Below, one piece after another: positions 1 through 7,568 of a stretch of DNA of 64,000 bases. Position numbers and translations under genes: made by a program. The stretch's first letter is position 1. Every line of letters begins with the position of its first letter. This DNA is from Neobacillus sp. YX16 (GTDB taxonomy: Bacteria; Bacillota; Bacilli; Bacillales; Cytobacillaceae), in the NCBI RefSeq assembly GCF_030123505.1, contig NZ_CP126115.1, forward strand, positions 4,354,001 through 4,418,000. Reading direction: 5' to 3'. The notes below the pieces were generated by a model that saw only the letters and a list, made by a program, of their open reading frames with translations, was not told the origin of the DNA and did no database searches.

Positions 1-421
1 AAGGACCATGTTTATCTTTGACATAGGAGTGATTGGGTTATCTGTTCTTACCTATCTCAATTATAAAGAAGCAATGTACACTCTAGTAGCTGTATTTATT
101 GGAGCTAGGGTTATTGATTTTATTCAAGAAGGTGCCTATACGGCCAGAGGTGCAATGATTGTTTCTGATAGAAATGATGATATTGCGAAAAAAATTATGG
201 AAGAAATGGATAGAGGCGTTACTGTTCTGAAAGGGTATGGTTCTTTTACTAAAATAGAGAGAGAAGTTTTATACTGTGTTGTGGCTAAAAACGAAATCGT
301 TCGTTTAAAAAACTTGATTACCTCAGTTGATCCACATGCGTTTGTTTCTGTCACTGTTGTCCATGATGTCCATGGAGAAGGATTTACACTAGATGAAAAT
401 AAAAAGCCTATTGAAATCTAG
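1..421 (+). CDS. YitT-family membrane protein, C-terminal part (5' end outside window)
   Basis: The reading frame is open to the window edge, so the ATG at 8 may be internal and the gene is treated as partial. What remains is about 137 residues: one or two hydrophobic segments (residues 1-35 of the visible part) followed by a soluble C-terminal domain typical of YitT proteins (DUF2179), with the conserved stretch GVTVLKGYGSFT and a final strand ending VHGEGF. YitT proteins are multi-pass membrane proteins of unknown transport or regulatory role. In B. subtilis a member (ypjC) lies next to ypjB, so position supports a ypjC-like assignment, but the strand here is opposite to ypjB. The family call is confident; function is unknown. 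Confidence 0.8.
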   Translation, partial: RTMFIFDIGVIGLSVLTYLNYKEAMYTLVAVFIGARVIDFIQEGAYTARGAMIVSDRNDDIAKKIMEEMDRGVTVLKGYGSFTKIEREVLYCVVAKNEIVRLKNLITSVDPHAFVSVTVVHDVHGEGFTLDENKKPIEI

Positions 422-456
422 AAAAGCAATGTCCATTTTCCGGACATTGCTTTTTA
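422..456. terminator. Bidirectional intrinsic terminator
   Basis: Perfect inverted repeat AAAAGCAATGTCC / GGACATTGCTTTT with a 7-base loop, flanked by A and T tracts. It lies between the plus-strand YitT gene and the convergent minus-strand protease gene and touches the latter's stop codon, so it can end transcription from both sides. Confidence 0.85.
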
Positions 457-1134
457 TTCATTACTTCTATTCATACCTGTAAATATAAGAACCAGCCTAA
501 ATAATTCCAAAACAGCAACTGCTGCTGCAGCAACGTATGTCAAAGCCGCTGCATTCAATACCTTACGTGCGCTACGCTCTTCCATATTGCGTATTAGACC
601 TAGAGAAACTACTTGGTCCATCGCTCGGTTGGAGGCATTAAATTCAACTGGTAATGTGATAACCTGAAACAGAACTGCCGCTGCCATAAAAACGATTCCT
701 ATTAACAACAGTCCACTCATTTGAAAAAAGATACCAATTAACACAAGTACCCACGAAAAGTTTGAGCCAATATTCGCTACTGGAACTAAAGCATGACGAA
801 AACGTAAAAAGGCGTATCGTTGTGCATCCTGTATTGCATGTCCACATTCATGGGCAGCGATAGCAGTAGCGGCTATTGAATGACCACGATAGTTTTCCGG
901 TGATAACCTTACTGTTTTTGTCCTTGGATCGTAATGGTCACTTAAAAATCCCCTTCCCTCTTCAACGCCAACATTAAAAAGGCCGTTTGCATTTAAAACT
1001 TCCCTAGCAATTTCTGCCCCTGTACGATAGGTTGAATTTGGTACACGAGAATATTTAACAAAAGTACCCTTAACTCTAAATTGGGCCCATAGGGGTACTA
1101 ACATAATGATAAGAAAATAAACTAAGAATCCCAT
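454..1134 (-). CDS. YugP-type membrane zinc metallopeptidase
   Basis: A 226-residue protein with an N-terminal membrane segment (residues 2-17), a zinc-binding HECGH motif (residues 95-99) and two or more C-terminal membrane segments (about 120-165 and 195-220). This matches the neutral zinc metallopeptidase family typified by B. subtilis YugP (Zn_peptidase_2). The substrate is not known. The start ATG at 1134 is chosen because GGAGG lies 6 bases upstream; the frame stays open a further 10 codons without a better site. It faces the YitT gene across a shared terminator and follows ypjB on the same strand. Confidence 0.85.
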   Translation of the reverse strand: MGFLVYFLIIMLVPLWAQFRVKGTFVKYSRVPNSTYRTGAEIAREVLNANGLFNVGVEEGRGFLSDHYDPRTKTVRLSPENYRGHSIAATAIAAHECGHAIQDAQRYAFLRFRHALVPVANIGSNFSWVLVLIGIFFQMSGLLLIGIVFMAAAVLFQVITLPVEFNASNRAMDQVVSLGLIRNMEERSARKVLNAAALTYVAAAAVAVLELFRLVLIFTGMNRSNE

Positions 1135-1193
1135 GTTGAACCTCCAGTTTTCTAGCGATGACATTATTCTTGGTGAAAGTTCATAGAATAAGT

Positions 1194-1988
1194 TTAATCC
1201 TTATGAACTCTGGAACGGTTCTTCTTTACTTCTTTTTCACCCTGATATTTTCTCCAGCCAACATAAGATAAATTTAGAATGATAATACTGCCTGTTGAAA
1301 TGATAACCCACCATAAAGATGGATCTGCCTCATCCTCATCCATATTATCAAATAGATTCTTTAAATCCATTTCAAGACCTTCTAATTCTTCTTGGCTTTT
1401 TACATTACTAACAACCTCTGAACGGTATTCATCAATGAAATTGATACGAGCATCTATCTTTTGAATATTTTCTGCAGAGACATCAATTTTCATACTTGGA
1501 TAAATAACATTGTATAAGGACATAAACGTATTAAAATTAGAGTGGAAATGTTCAGTATCACCGGTGCTGGCAGCAATTCTAGCTTCCTGGAAGGCGGTCA
1601 TAATCTGATTCTTCATCTCTGTCCATAGCGGTTGATGACTTGAAGCAATCGCGTCCACAACGAGACGAAACTTCGTAAGCTTTTGGACCCTTTCCTCATA
1701 ATCCATATTTGAGCTGGCTGCAGCTTCCATTGCCTCATCATGGGATACGGTAATAATTCTTAATTCATCCATCGAAAAAGAATGTTCTTTATTGGAGATA
1801 TCCGTGAATTGCTCAGAAAAGTAACTTAGCAGCTTCTTGCCATCTTCATATCTCTGAAATTTAATCATTTGCAATGCTTCATCAGAGATACTATCTAACT
1901 TCTCTATCGGTGTGTGCTGATGAGCACTTACCGTCATGGGAGTGAGCATAATGAAAATAACAAATATTAGCAACCATTTATACTTCAA
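1194..1988 (-). CDS. ypjB: Sporulation protein YpjB
   Basis: A 264-residue protein with an N-terminal signal-like hydrophobic segment (residues 3-22), a long, mostly helical extracytoplasmic region and a single C-terminal transmembrane helix (about 226-245) followed by a basic tail. The topology and the position next to ypjA and qcrC match B. subtilis YpjB, a sporulation-associated protein of unknown biochemistry. The start is TTG (1986-1988), preceded by a run of six G and ACAAGG. It is separated from ypjA by about 80 bases. Identification rests mainly on synteny plus topology. Confidence 0.8.
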   Translation of the reverse strand: MKYKWLLIFVIFIMLTPMTVSAHQHTPIEKLDSISDEALQMIKFQRYEDGKKLLSYFSEQFTDISNKEHSFSMDELRIITVSHDEAMEAAASSNMDYEERVQKLTKFRLVVDAIASSHQPLWTEMKNQIMTAFQEARIAASTGDTEHFHSNFNTFMSLYNVIYPSMKIDVSAENIQKIDARINFIDEYRSEVVSNVKSQEELEGLEMDLKNLFDNMDEDEADPSLWWVIISTGSIIILNLSYVGWRKYQGEKEVKKNRSRVHKD

Positions 1989-2067
1989 ACCTTGTCCCCC
2001 CTATCATTACTAATAAAATGTATGAAAGGGTGGACAAGGTTAGACCATCTTTTATCCTATCAATTAA

Positions 2068-2661
2068 CTATTTTAGTTCTAGTTTAAATCGATTAGGGCG
2101 TATAACAAAATAATAGCCAATACCTACTGATACAATCGAAAGCCAAAAAGTAAAGTAACCAATTTCTGGTGTAACCTCATTTAACATGTGATATCGAGGG
2201 AGCATAAAAAATACGTAGTCAATAACATCATTATGTAGTGTCCAAATCGCTGTGACTATTAGGTGCCACCATTTAAAACGATAAAAGGGAGAATACAAAA
2301 TTGCTTGAACTGCCATGGCAAAATGAGAGAAAATTAACATTACGCCAATCCAATCTAGCTCTCCCTGTGCGAAAAAGACTAGAAGATTCATTACTACAGC
2401 CCATATTCCATACTTAAATAAAGTAACGATAGCAAGTGCTTCCATAAGTGGCCAATTCTTTTTTAACAGGAAAGCAGCGACTACAAAAACAAAAAATAGA
2501 CTAGCAGTCGGGCTGTCAGGAACAAATATAAGAAAAATAGCTGGAGTTTCTTTTAATTGCCAGCCATACCACACATACCCGTAGACTGTTCCGGCAATAT
2601 TGATAATCAACAACAATAGTAAAAATGATCTATTGGCTAAGAGGGGATAAATCCATTTCAC
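2068..2661 (-). CDS. ypjA: YpjA-like membrane protein (DUF1405)
   Basis: About 197 residues, almost entirely hydrophobic, with five or six predicted membrane helices and short charged loops. This is the DUF1405 family represented by B. subtilis YpjA, which lies in the same place beside qcrC; no function is established. The GTG at 2661 is preferred because GAGG lies 7 bases upstream; an in-frame ATG at 2679 would add six basic residues. The N-terminal motif with NRSFLLLLLIINIAGT is typical of the family. A structured repeat lies immediately upstream, between this gene and qcrC. Confidence 0.8.
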   Translation of the reverse strand: MKWIYPLLANRSFLLLLLIINIAGTVYGYVWYGWQLKETPAIFLIFVPDSPTASLFFVFVVAAFLLKKNWPLMEALAIVTLFKYGIWAVVMNLLVFFAQGELDWIGVMLIFSHFAMAVQAILYSPFYRFKWWHLIVTAIWTLHNDVIDYVFFMLPRYHMLNEVTPEIGYFTFWLSIVSVGIGYYFVIRPNRFKLELK

Positions 2662-2693
2662 TTTTCTTCCTCTTTTCATCTAATTTAAGATTA

Positions 2694-2878
2694 GGCTGTG
2701 TTAGTTTTTCTGTTGATTTGCGCTCCAGGCACTTCGCGCACCTTAGAGCGGTACGAGGAGCCTCCTCGACGCTAAAGCGCCTGCGGGGTCTCCCCCTGCC
2801 CCGTCCTCCCGCAGGAGTCTCGTGCCTTCCGCGCTAATCAACAGAGTGCCAAAATGAACATTTGCCTTTAACACAGCC
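2694..2878 (+). repeat. Dispersed structured repeat, short form (copy 1 of family A)
   Basis: A 185-bp GC-rich element bounded by the inverted repeats GGCTGTGTTA (2694-2703) and TAACACAGCC (2869-2878). Inner ends are CTGTTGATTTGCGCTCCAGGC and the near-complement CCTTCCGCGCTAATCAACAG; the centre has self-complementary stretches such as GAGGAGCCTCCTCG and GCGGGG...CCCCGTCC. Closely related copies occur at 20066-20248 and 36710-36892, and longer mosaic relatives at 23064, 31224 and 63601. It lies between ypjA and the qcrC terminator. Open frames inside it are not credible genes. Confidence 0.9.
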
Positions 2879-2885
2879 ATTAATA

Positions 2886-2917
2886 ATAAAAGCTGACGAG
2901 ATTCCGTCAGCTTTTAA
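2886..2917 (-). terminator. Terminator of the qcrABC operon
   Basis: On the minus strand AAAAGCTGACG-GAATCT-CGTCAGCTTTT, a perfect 11-bp stem ending in a T-rich tract, just after the qcrC stop codon. Confidence 0.9.
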
Positions 2918-2928
2918 CTAATCATTTA

Positions 2929-3702
2929 TTATTTTCCTAAGTTTGCGATGTATTCAGAAAGCTTTTTAAGCTGTTCGTCGTCACCTTTGAAAACTCCAGG
3001 AGGCATACTTCCTTTACCTTCTTTTGCAATTTTTGCAATTTCATCAGCAGATAATCCAATATCAACTAAAGATGGTGCAGCTGCTCCACCCTGGAAGGCA
3101 TCACCGTGACAAGATAAACAAGTATTATCTGAAGCAATTTTGTATTCTTCAGATGTCTTGTCAATGTCAGCGGTTGCTACGATTTTTCCATATTCTTTCG
3201 CTGCTTCCCAATCATGGGTAGAAGCAGACTGCCAAGTTAAAAATGTAATAGCTGCTATTGCCAACAACATAAATCCAGTTGCTAATGGGCGTTTGCTTGG
3301 ACGGCGTTCTGGTCCGCGATCTAAGAATGGAGCTAATAATAATGCTCCAAAAGCTAGTCCAGGGATAACCATTGCACCAACTACTGTATAAGGTCCAGCT
3401 GCATATTCATACTTTAGCAATTGGTATAAGAATAAGAAATACCAGTCTGGCATTGGAACATATCCTGTATCTGATGGATCCGCAATCCTTTCAAGTGGAC
3501 TAGGATGTGCAACTGTTAAACATAAAATCCCAACAAGAAATACTGCACCTACTAACCATTCTTTCAAAAGGAAGTTAGGCCAAAATGCCTCTGTTTTACC
3601 AGGGTATTCTGAGTAATCTTTTGGAATATTCTTTTTCGTACGGGCCTCAGGTGCCAATACACGTGAGTCACCAACGAATTTCATTCCTTTACCGCGATGC
3701 AT
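2929..3702 (-). CDS. qcrC: Menaquinol:cytochrome c reductase, cytochrome b/c subunit
   Basis: A 257-residue fusion typical of Bacillus: an N-terminal subunit IV-like part with membrane helices (about 49-66, 103-126 and 140-157), then a C-terminal cytochrome c domain. The haem-binding CLSCH is at residues 195-199 and the likely axial Met at 233 in GSMPPG. It carries electrons from the bc complex toward cytochrome c and the terminal oxidases, with the haem domain on the outer face of the membrane. It is the last gene of qcrABC and is followed by a strong terminator. Length and sequence agree with the B. subtilis protein (about 255 residues). Haem attachment would depend on the ResABC system encoded at 54.7-58 kb. 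Confidence 0.97.
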   Translation of the reverse strand: MHRGKGMKFVGDSRVLAPEARTKKNIPKDYSEYPGKTEAFWPNFLLKEWLVGAVFLVGILCLTVAHPSPLERIADPSDTGYVPMPDWYFLFLYQLLKYEYAAGPYTVVGAMVIPGLAFGALLLAPFLDRGPERRPSKRPLATGFMLLAIAAITFLTWQSASTHDWEAAKEYGKIVATADIDKTSEEYKIASDNTCLSCHGDAFQGGAAAPSLVDIGLSADEIAKIAKEGKGSMPPGVFKGDDEQLKKLSEYIANLGK

Positions 3703-3767
3703 CGAACAATCCCCCTCCTTTATTCGTAAATTAAGATTATTAAAAGATCAAAATCACTTTATGAGTA

Positions 3768-4442
3768 TTATAGTGGTCCAGAAATACCCTGTTTACGAAT
3801 CATCATGAAATGAGCTGCTAATAAGCCAAATAAAGCAGCAGGTAAGAAGAACACGTGAATCGCAAAGAAACGAGTTAAGGTTTGAGCACCGACAATCGTC
3901 TCATGACCCGACAGTAACGTTTTCAGGTGAACACCTATAAACGGCACTGCTTCAATAATTTGAAGTGTAACTTTTGTAGCAAACAACGCTTTCATATCCC
4001 AAGGTAATAAATAACCTGTTAAACCTAAAGCTAGCATGATGAAGAAAATAAGAACCCCAACAATCCAGTTTAGTTCACGAGGTTTTTTGTAAGCGCCTTG
4101 GAAGAAAACGCGTAATGTATGTAAGAACATCATTACAATAACTAAACTAGCACCCCAGTGGTGCATACCGCGAACGATTTGTCCAAAAGCTACCTGGTTT
4201 TGAAGGTAGAATACAGACTCCCACGCGTTTTTAATATCCGGTACATAATACATCGTTAAGAACATACCAGATAAAATTTGAATAACAGTAACAAAGAATG
4301 TCATACCGCCAAAGCAGTATACAAACGCAGAAAAGTGATGCGCTGGATTGACATGCTCAGGTACCTCATGATCTGCGATATCGCGCCACAAAGGCGTAAT
4401 ATCTAAACGTTCATCTACCCAATCGTAAATTTTGTTTAACAA
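3768..4442 (-). CDS. qcrB: Menaquinol:cytochrome c reductase, cytochrome b6 subunit
   Basis: A 224-residue integral membrane protein of the short cytochrome b6 type, with four helices. Histidines expected to bind the two b haems are visible in the MHHWGAS segment (second helix) and in the FFAIHVFFLP segment (fourth helix). It oxidises menaquinol and passes electrons to the Rieske protein and haems. The gene starts 3 bases after the qcrA stop codon, and a 65-base spacer separates it from qcrC. The length is normal for the b6-type subunit; the rest of a classical cytochrome b is provided by QcrC, so this is not a truncated gene. Confidence 0.97.
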   Translation of the reverse strand: MLNKIYDWVDERLDITPLWRDIADHEVPEHVNPAHHFSAFVYCFGGMTFFVTVIQILSGMFLTMYYVPDIKNAWESVFYLQNQVAFGQIVRGMHHWGASLVIVMMFLHTLRVFFQGAYKKPRELNWIVGVLIFFIMLALGLTGYLLPWDMKALFATKVTLQIIEAVPFIGVHLKTLLSGHETIVGAQTLTRFFAIHVFFLPAALFGLLAAHFMMIRKQGISGPL

Positions 4443-4445
4443 TGA

Positions 4446-4955
4446 TTACGCCTCCTTTGTACGTGGTTCAGCTTTACCTAAATAAAGTAAACCGTCTTTT
4501 TCTTGCAATGGATATACATCCAGCGGTGCAATTGGTGGAGTACCCTTAACGTTTGTACCATCCTTTGTATATCGTCCAAAGTGACAAGGACAGAAGAATT
4601 GTTCTGGATGTGCTTTATCCGTACCCCATGCCACTGTACAGCCTAAGTGTTTACATACTGGAGATAGGGCAACTATGTTATCCTGTTCATCCTTATAAAC
4701 CCAGGCTGTATTTGTAACGTCTGAAGTATACCAAGCATCCTTTTGCTCAAACGTGAAATCAACTCGTTGTGGTTCTGCAGTGATGTCTTTAATTTTCAAT
4801 GGAGTTGCAATAAAATCTCCACCAGCTTCCGCCGTTAATACTGGATCAATTGCAAAACGAACCATTGGCATTAACATTCCTGCTGCCATAAATCCCCCAA
4901 CACCAGTCAAAGTGTAGGTTAAAAATTGTCTTCTTGATACGCGATGCTTACTCAT
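4446..4955 (-). CDS. qcrA: Menaquinol:cytochrome c reductase, Rieske iron-sulfur subunit
   Basis: A 169-residue protein with a twin-arginine-like signal/anchor (SRRQFL at residues 7-12, then a hydrophobic stretch to about 32) and a C-terminal Rieske domain. Both cluster boxes are complete: box 1 CKHLGC (101-106) and box 2 CPCH (122-125). By family knowledge C101, H103, C122 and H125 hold the [2Fe-2S] cluster and C106-C124 form a disulfide. The start at 4955 follows a strong GAGGGGGG site; a longer frame to 4976 has no such site. It is the first gene of the qcrABC operon, with a good sigma-A-type promoter about 75-100 bases upstream. Confidence 0.97.
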   Translation of the reverse strand: MSKHRVSRRQFLTYTLTGVGGFMAAGMLMPMVRFAIDPVLTAEAGGDFIATPLKIKDITAEPQRVDFTFEQKDAWYTSDVTNTAWVYKDEQDNIVALSPVCKHLGCTVAWGTDKAHPEQFFCPCHFGRYTKDGTNVKGTPPIAPLDVYPLQEKDGLLYLGKAEPRTKEA

Positions 4956-5028
4956 GCTTATCCCCCCTCTATTCACAAGTTAAGTCCATCGGACATAAAT
5001 TAAACACATATAAAACTAGGACATAACA

Positions 5029-5057
5029 ATGATATATCAAACTTTTTCCTAGGTCAA
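5029..5057 (-). promoter_or_regulatory. Candidate sigma-A promoter for qcrABC
   Basis: On the minus strand TTGACC (5052-5057), a 17-base spacer and TATCAT (5029-5034), about 75 bases upstream of the qcrA start. The match to the housekeeping consensus is good; activity is inferred. Confidence 0.6.
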
Positions 5058-5098
5058 TATCATACTATTTTAAAAACATGTTATTCAGAAAAGAATTA

Positions 5099-5560
5099 TT
5101 AATTTTCCTGCCATTTTTGAGTAAAAAGACTTAACAGCTGCTTCACTTGACTCTCAATCATTGAAATCTTTTGTTGATCGTTCAAATGCTCAAGCGGCAG
5201 AGACGGAAGCCAAATTAATGAACCGATAAGCTCCTTCTCATATATTTTCCAATCACTCTCTGAAGTTATGTAGAAAATATGCTTAAATTCATTCTTCTCA
5301 ATATTTTCTTCCCATTTCTTCATCTGCTGAATTATGTCTTCTGGATGATCACTCTTCAAGTATGTAAAAGGTGGAAGTAACAATAGTCTTCCAGTAAATT
5401 GTCTTTCTAAGTAACTCGTAAGTAACGTAATAAATTCAGCACTTGAGGCTGATTGCATCATTTCATCCCCAAATGAAACCGAGATTACGGGAATGACAGC
5501 TGTATCCACGTATTCTTTTGCAGTTAAATATGTTTCTATATCCTTTGAAACCCACTTCAT
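5099..5560 (-). CDS. ypiF: YpiF family protein (DUF2487)
   Basis: A 153-residue soluble protein without signal or membrane segment. The N-terminus (MKWVSKDIETYL...) and the position directly upstream of qcrA match B. subtilis YpiF, a family of unknown function often found beside the qcr genes. Residues 18-60 contain a phosphate-loop-like VISVSFGDEM segment but no classical nucleotide-binding motif. It is separated from ypiB by a strong terminator, so it probably has its own promoter, and about 140 bases lie between it and qcrA. Identification is by synteny and overall sequence. Confidence 0.8.
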   Translation of the reverse strand: MKWVSKDIETYLTAKEYVDTAVIPVISVSFGDEMMQSASSAEFITLLTSYLERQFTGRLLLLPPFTYLKSDHPEDIIQQMKKWEENIEKNEFKHIFYITSESDWKIYEKELIGSLIWLPSLPLEHLNDQQKISMIESQVKQLLSLFTQKWQEN

Positions 5561-5654
5561 TTATGACACCAGCCCTTTTCACATCATTACTTCTATCATA
5601 TCACTTTTTCCAAAAAAACATAAAACGAAAATCGGGAAAAGATTCTGTAATATC

Positions 5655-5693
5655 AAAAACGGAAGCCTGCTTATCGCAGGCTTCCGTTTTTCT
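5655..5693 (-). terminator. Terminator overlapping the ypiB stop codon
   Basis: On the minus strand a long stem AAAACGGAAGCCTGC / GCAGGCTTCCGTTTT with loop GATAA, followed by Ts. The TAA stop codon of ypiB (5671-5673) is inside the loop, so the upstream arm is also coding sequence. Confidence 0.88.
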
Positions 5694-6237
5694 CAGTTTC
5701 TTTTAGTTGATTTAGCTTTTCAGTTAATGCACTAAAAGCTGTTTTATCCTGCTTATCAAGTGCTTCATCAATTAATTGAAGCAACTTCTCCCGTTGAAAC
5801 CGCTCAATGCTGTTTTGTAAAAATTGTTCTGCTACGATACCGTCTTTTTCATTAACTTGCAGGTGCTTTGGTACAAATGGGTTTTCTTCTAACACGGCTG
5901 CATATTGATGCGCTTGATTAGAAGCATGAAAGTTTAATTGAATAAAAATATCTTCGTCACGATTTAACCGAATATCATGAAAGGATTTTTCAGCATCAGT
6001 GGTCATAACATTTTCTTTATAAAAGCGAAATGGTACTTTATCAACGCAGTGGGTTGACATGATTAAACCGCGAGGACAATACTGTGCTTGCTCTACAAAA
6101 TGAACCTTCTCCATTAATTGGTCGTGACTCATTAAATAATTAAGAATCCAAACACACTCTCTTCTTTTTAATTGATAATGATTTAAAAACCAACGAATAA
6201 AGTCCTTTTTCTCGTTGACAGAAACAGGGGTTGCCAT
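5671..6237 (-). CDS. ypiB: YpiB family protein (UPF0302)
   Basis: A 188-residue cytoplasmic protein with the UPF0302 pattern: an N-terminal helical region ([25 protein letters not shown]) followed by a CPRGL-containing segment and a charged helical C-terminus. In B. subtilis ypiB follows ypiA directly, as here (35-base gap). No biochemical role is firmly known to me. The start ATG at 6237 is preceded by GAGGAGGGAA. The 3' end is unusual in that the stop codon lies in the loop of the transcription terminator. Confidence 0.85.
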   Translation of the reverse strand: MATPVSVNEKKDFIRWFLNHYQLKRRECVWILNYLMSHDQLMEKVHFVEQAQYCPRGLIMSTHCVDKVPFRFYKENVMTTDAEKSFHDIRLNRDEDIFIQLNFHASNQAHQYAAVLEENPFVPKHLQVNEKDGIVAEQFLQNSIERFQREKLLQLIDEALDKQDKTAFSALTEKLNQLKETEKNGSLR

Positions 6238-6272
6238 ATATAGTTTCCCTCCTCTGTATATTCAGCTTTTTA

Positions 6273-7538
6273 TTAATTCTCTCTACTTAATAGACGGTCA
6301 AGCAAATCAGCATATTCTCCATTTGTAGGATCACCTTTTTGTAACTGTTTAAAAATTTCGGCAGCAAGGTCGGTTTTTCCTTCCTCAATTAGAAAATAAC
6401 CGTAATCGTTCAAAAAAGCTTCATTATTCTTAAAAAAAGTATATGCACTTTCATATTTGTCTAATGCATTGGAATATTCCTCTAACTTATCATATGCAAG
6501 GGCTGAGTCCCAAAGAAGCTGGGGTTCCTCATCATCTACAAAATCCAGCTGTGAGATTAAATCAATTACCGCTCCATACCTTTCCTGCTGAAAAAAGAGC
6601 TTATTTAGAGTTAGAGCTGCTTCTGTGAATCCTGGATCTAATGCAAGTGCCTCACGGAAATACTGTTCAGCTAACTCTGGTTTTGCAAGTTTAATGGCAA
6701 TTTTACCACCAAAGAAATATAAATCTTTATTAAATTCATCCTGCTTAATGCCTTCTTGAATCGCCGTTAGACTATTTTCAAGTTCTTCTTCCCGTTCGTA
6801 CGCCTTCGCTAGATGTAAGTACAGGGAATGGTATTCTGGGTCAAGCCCTTTTAATTCTTGAAATTTCTCAATTGAAGTACGATTATATCCTGCTTGAAGT
6901 GCTGTAAAGGCATATCCAAATAGCGTATTAATCTCTAATTTTTCATCAATTGCTTTGTCATAATAGGCTAGCGCTTCTTCAAATTCCCCTGAGGCACTGA
7001 GAAGCTCTGCCATTCTTTGAAAAATGCTTACACCTGCAATTTCGTGATACTCCTTCAAAACTGTTTCATAGGATTTCAATGCCTTCGTTACTTCTCCTTG
7101 TTCACTGTAGAGTTCACCTAATGCGAAATCAATGATAACCTCATCTGGCAAGATATCTTTAGCTTTCTGCAATTTTCTTTCACATACCTCAAATAATCCT
7201 TGAACTTGATATAAGTCTGCTAAAAGCAAGAGAGATTGTCCAAAGCTGGGGTCGTGTTCGGAGATTTTTTCTAATTCTAGAATTGCTTGTTCCTCATCCC
7301 CAGACTCCACTAATATTTCACCTAGCAAGACGAGGAGTTCTCCCTCTTCTGGATAGATTGCCAAAAGATTTTCGACTAGCGCCTTTGATTCATCTAAGAA
7401 CCCAAACTGGAACATTTCTTCTGCAAGGATGAATTTTTCATCGGGCTGACCTTTGGTTAATACAACATTATATTCATTTATAGCTTCAATATGTTGACCG
7501 CTTTCCAACATTGAGATAATTTTATTTATTCTGTCCAT
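6273..7538 (-). CDS. ypiA: Tetratricopeptide-repeat protein YpiA
   Basis: A 421-residue soluble protein made of about ten to twelve consecutive TPR units, recognisable by repeated patterns such as GELLVLLGEILVESGDEEQA, AYYDKAIDEKLEI and YLHLAKAYEREEELENS. TPR arrays bind protein partners; the partner of YpiA is unknown to me. It is upstream of ypiB and probably co-transcribed with it. In B. subtilis aroE (here called aroA) is the next gene upstream, whereas here an extra gene (7569-8468) lies between. The start ATG at 7538 follows a GAGG-containing sequence. Confidence 0.88.
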   Translation of the reverse strand: MDRINKIISMLESGQHIEAINEYNVVLTKGQPDEKFILAEEMFQFGFLDESKALVENLLAIYPEEGELLVLLGEILVESGDEEQAILELEKISEHDPSFGQSLLLLADLYQVQGLFEVCERKLQKAKDILPDEVIIDFALGELYSEQGEVTKALKSYETVLKEYHEIAGVSIFQRMAELLSASGEFEEALAYYDKAIDEKLEINTLFGYAFTALQAGYNRTSIEKFQELKGLDPEYHSLYLHLAKAYEREEELENSLTAIQEGIKQDEFNKDLYFFGGKIAIKLAKPELAEQYFREALALDPGFTEAALTLNKLFFQQERYGAVIDLISQLDFVDDEEPQLLWDSALAYDKLEEYSNALDKYESAYTFFKNNEAFLNDYGYFLIEEGKTDLAAEIFKQLQKGDPTNGEYADLLDRLLSREN

Positions 7539-7568
7539 GATCTCTATCCTCTCGGTTCCCTTGATTGA

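Noticed and set aside
2625..2837. Plus-strand ORF (70 codons) over the first repeat
   Set aside because: It lies inside a structured repeat, has an Arg/Pro-rich composition and no ribosome binding site; equivalent frames in other copies are not conserved.
3768..4442. qcrB as a truncated cytochrome b
   Set aside because: The 224-residue length is normal for the b6-type subunit of Bacillus; the remaining part is in QcrC.
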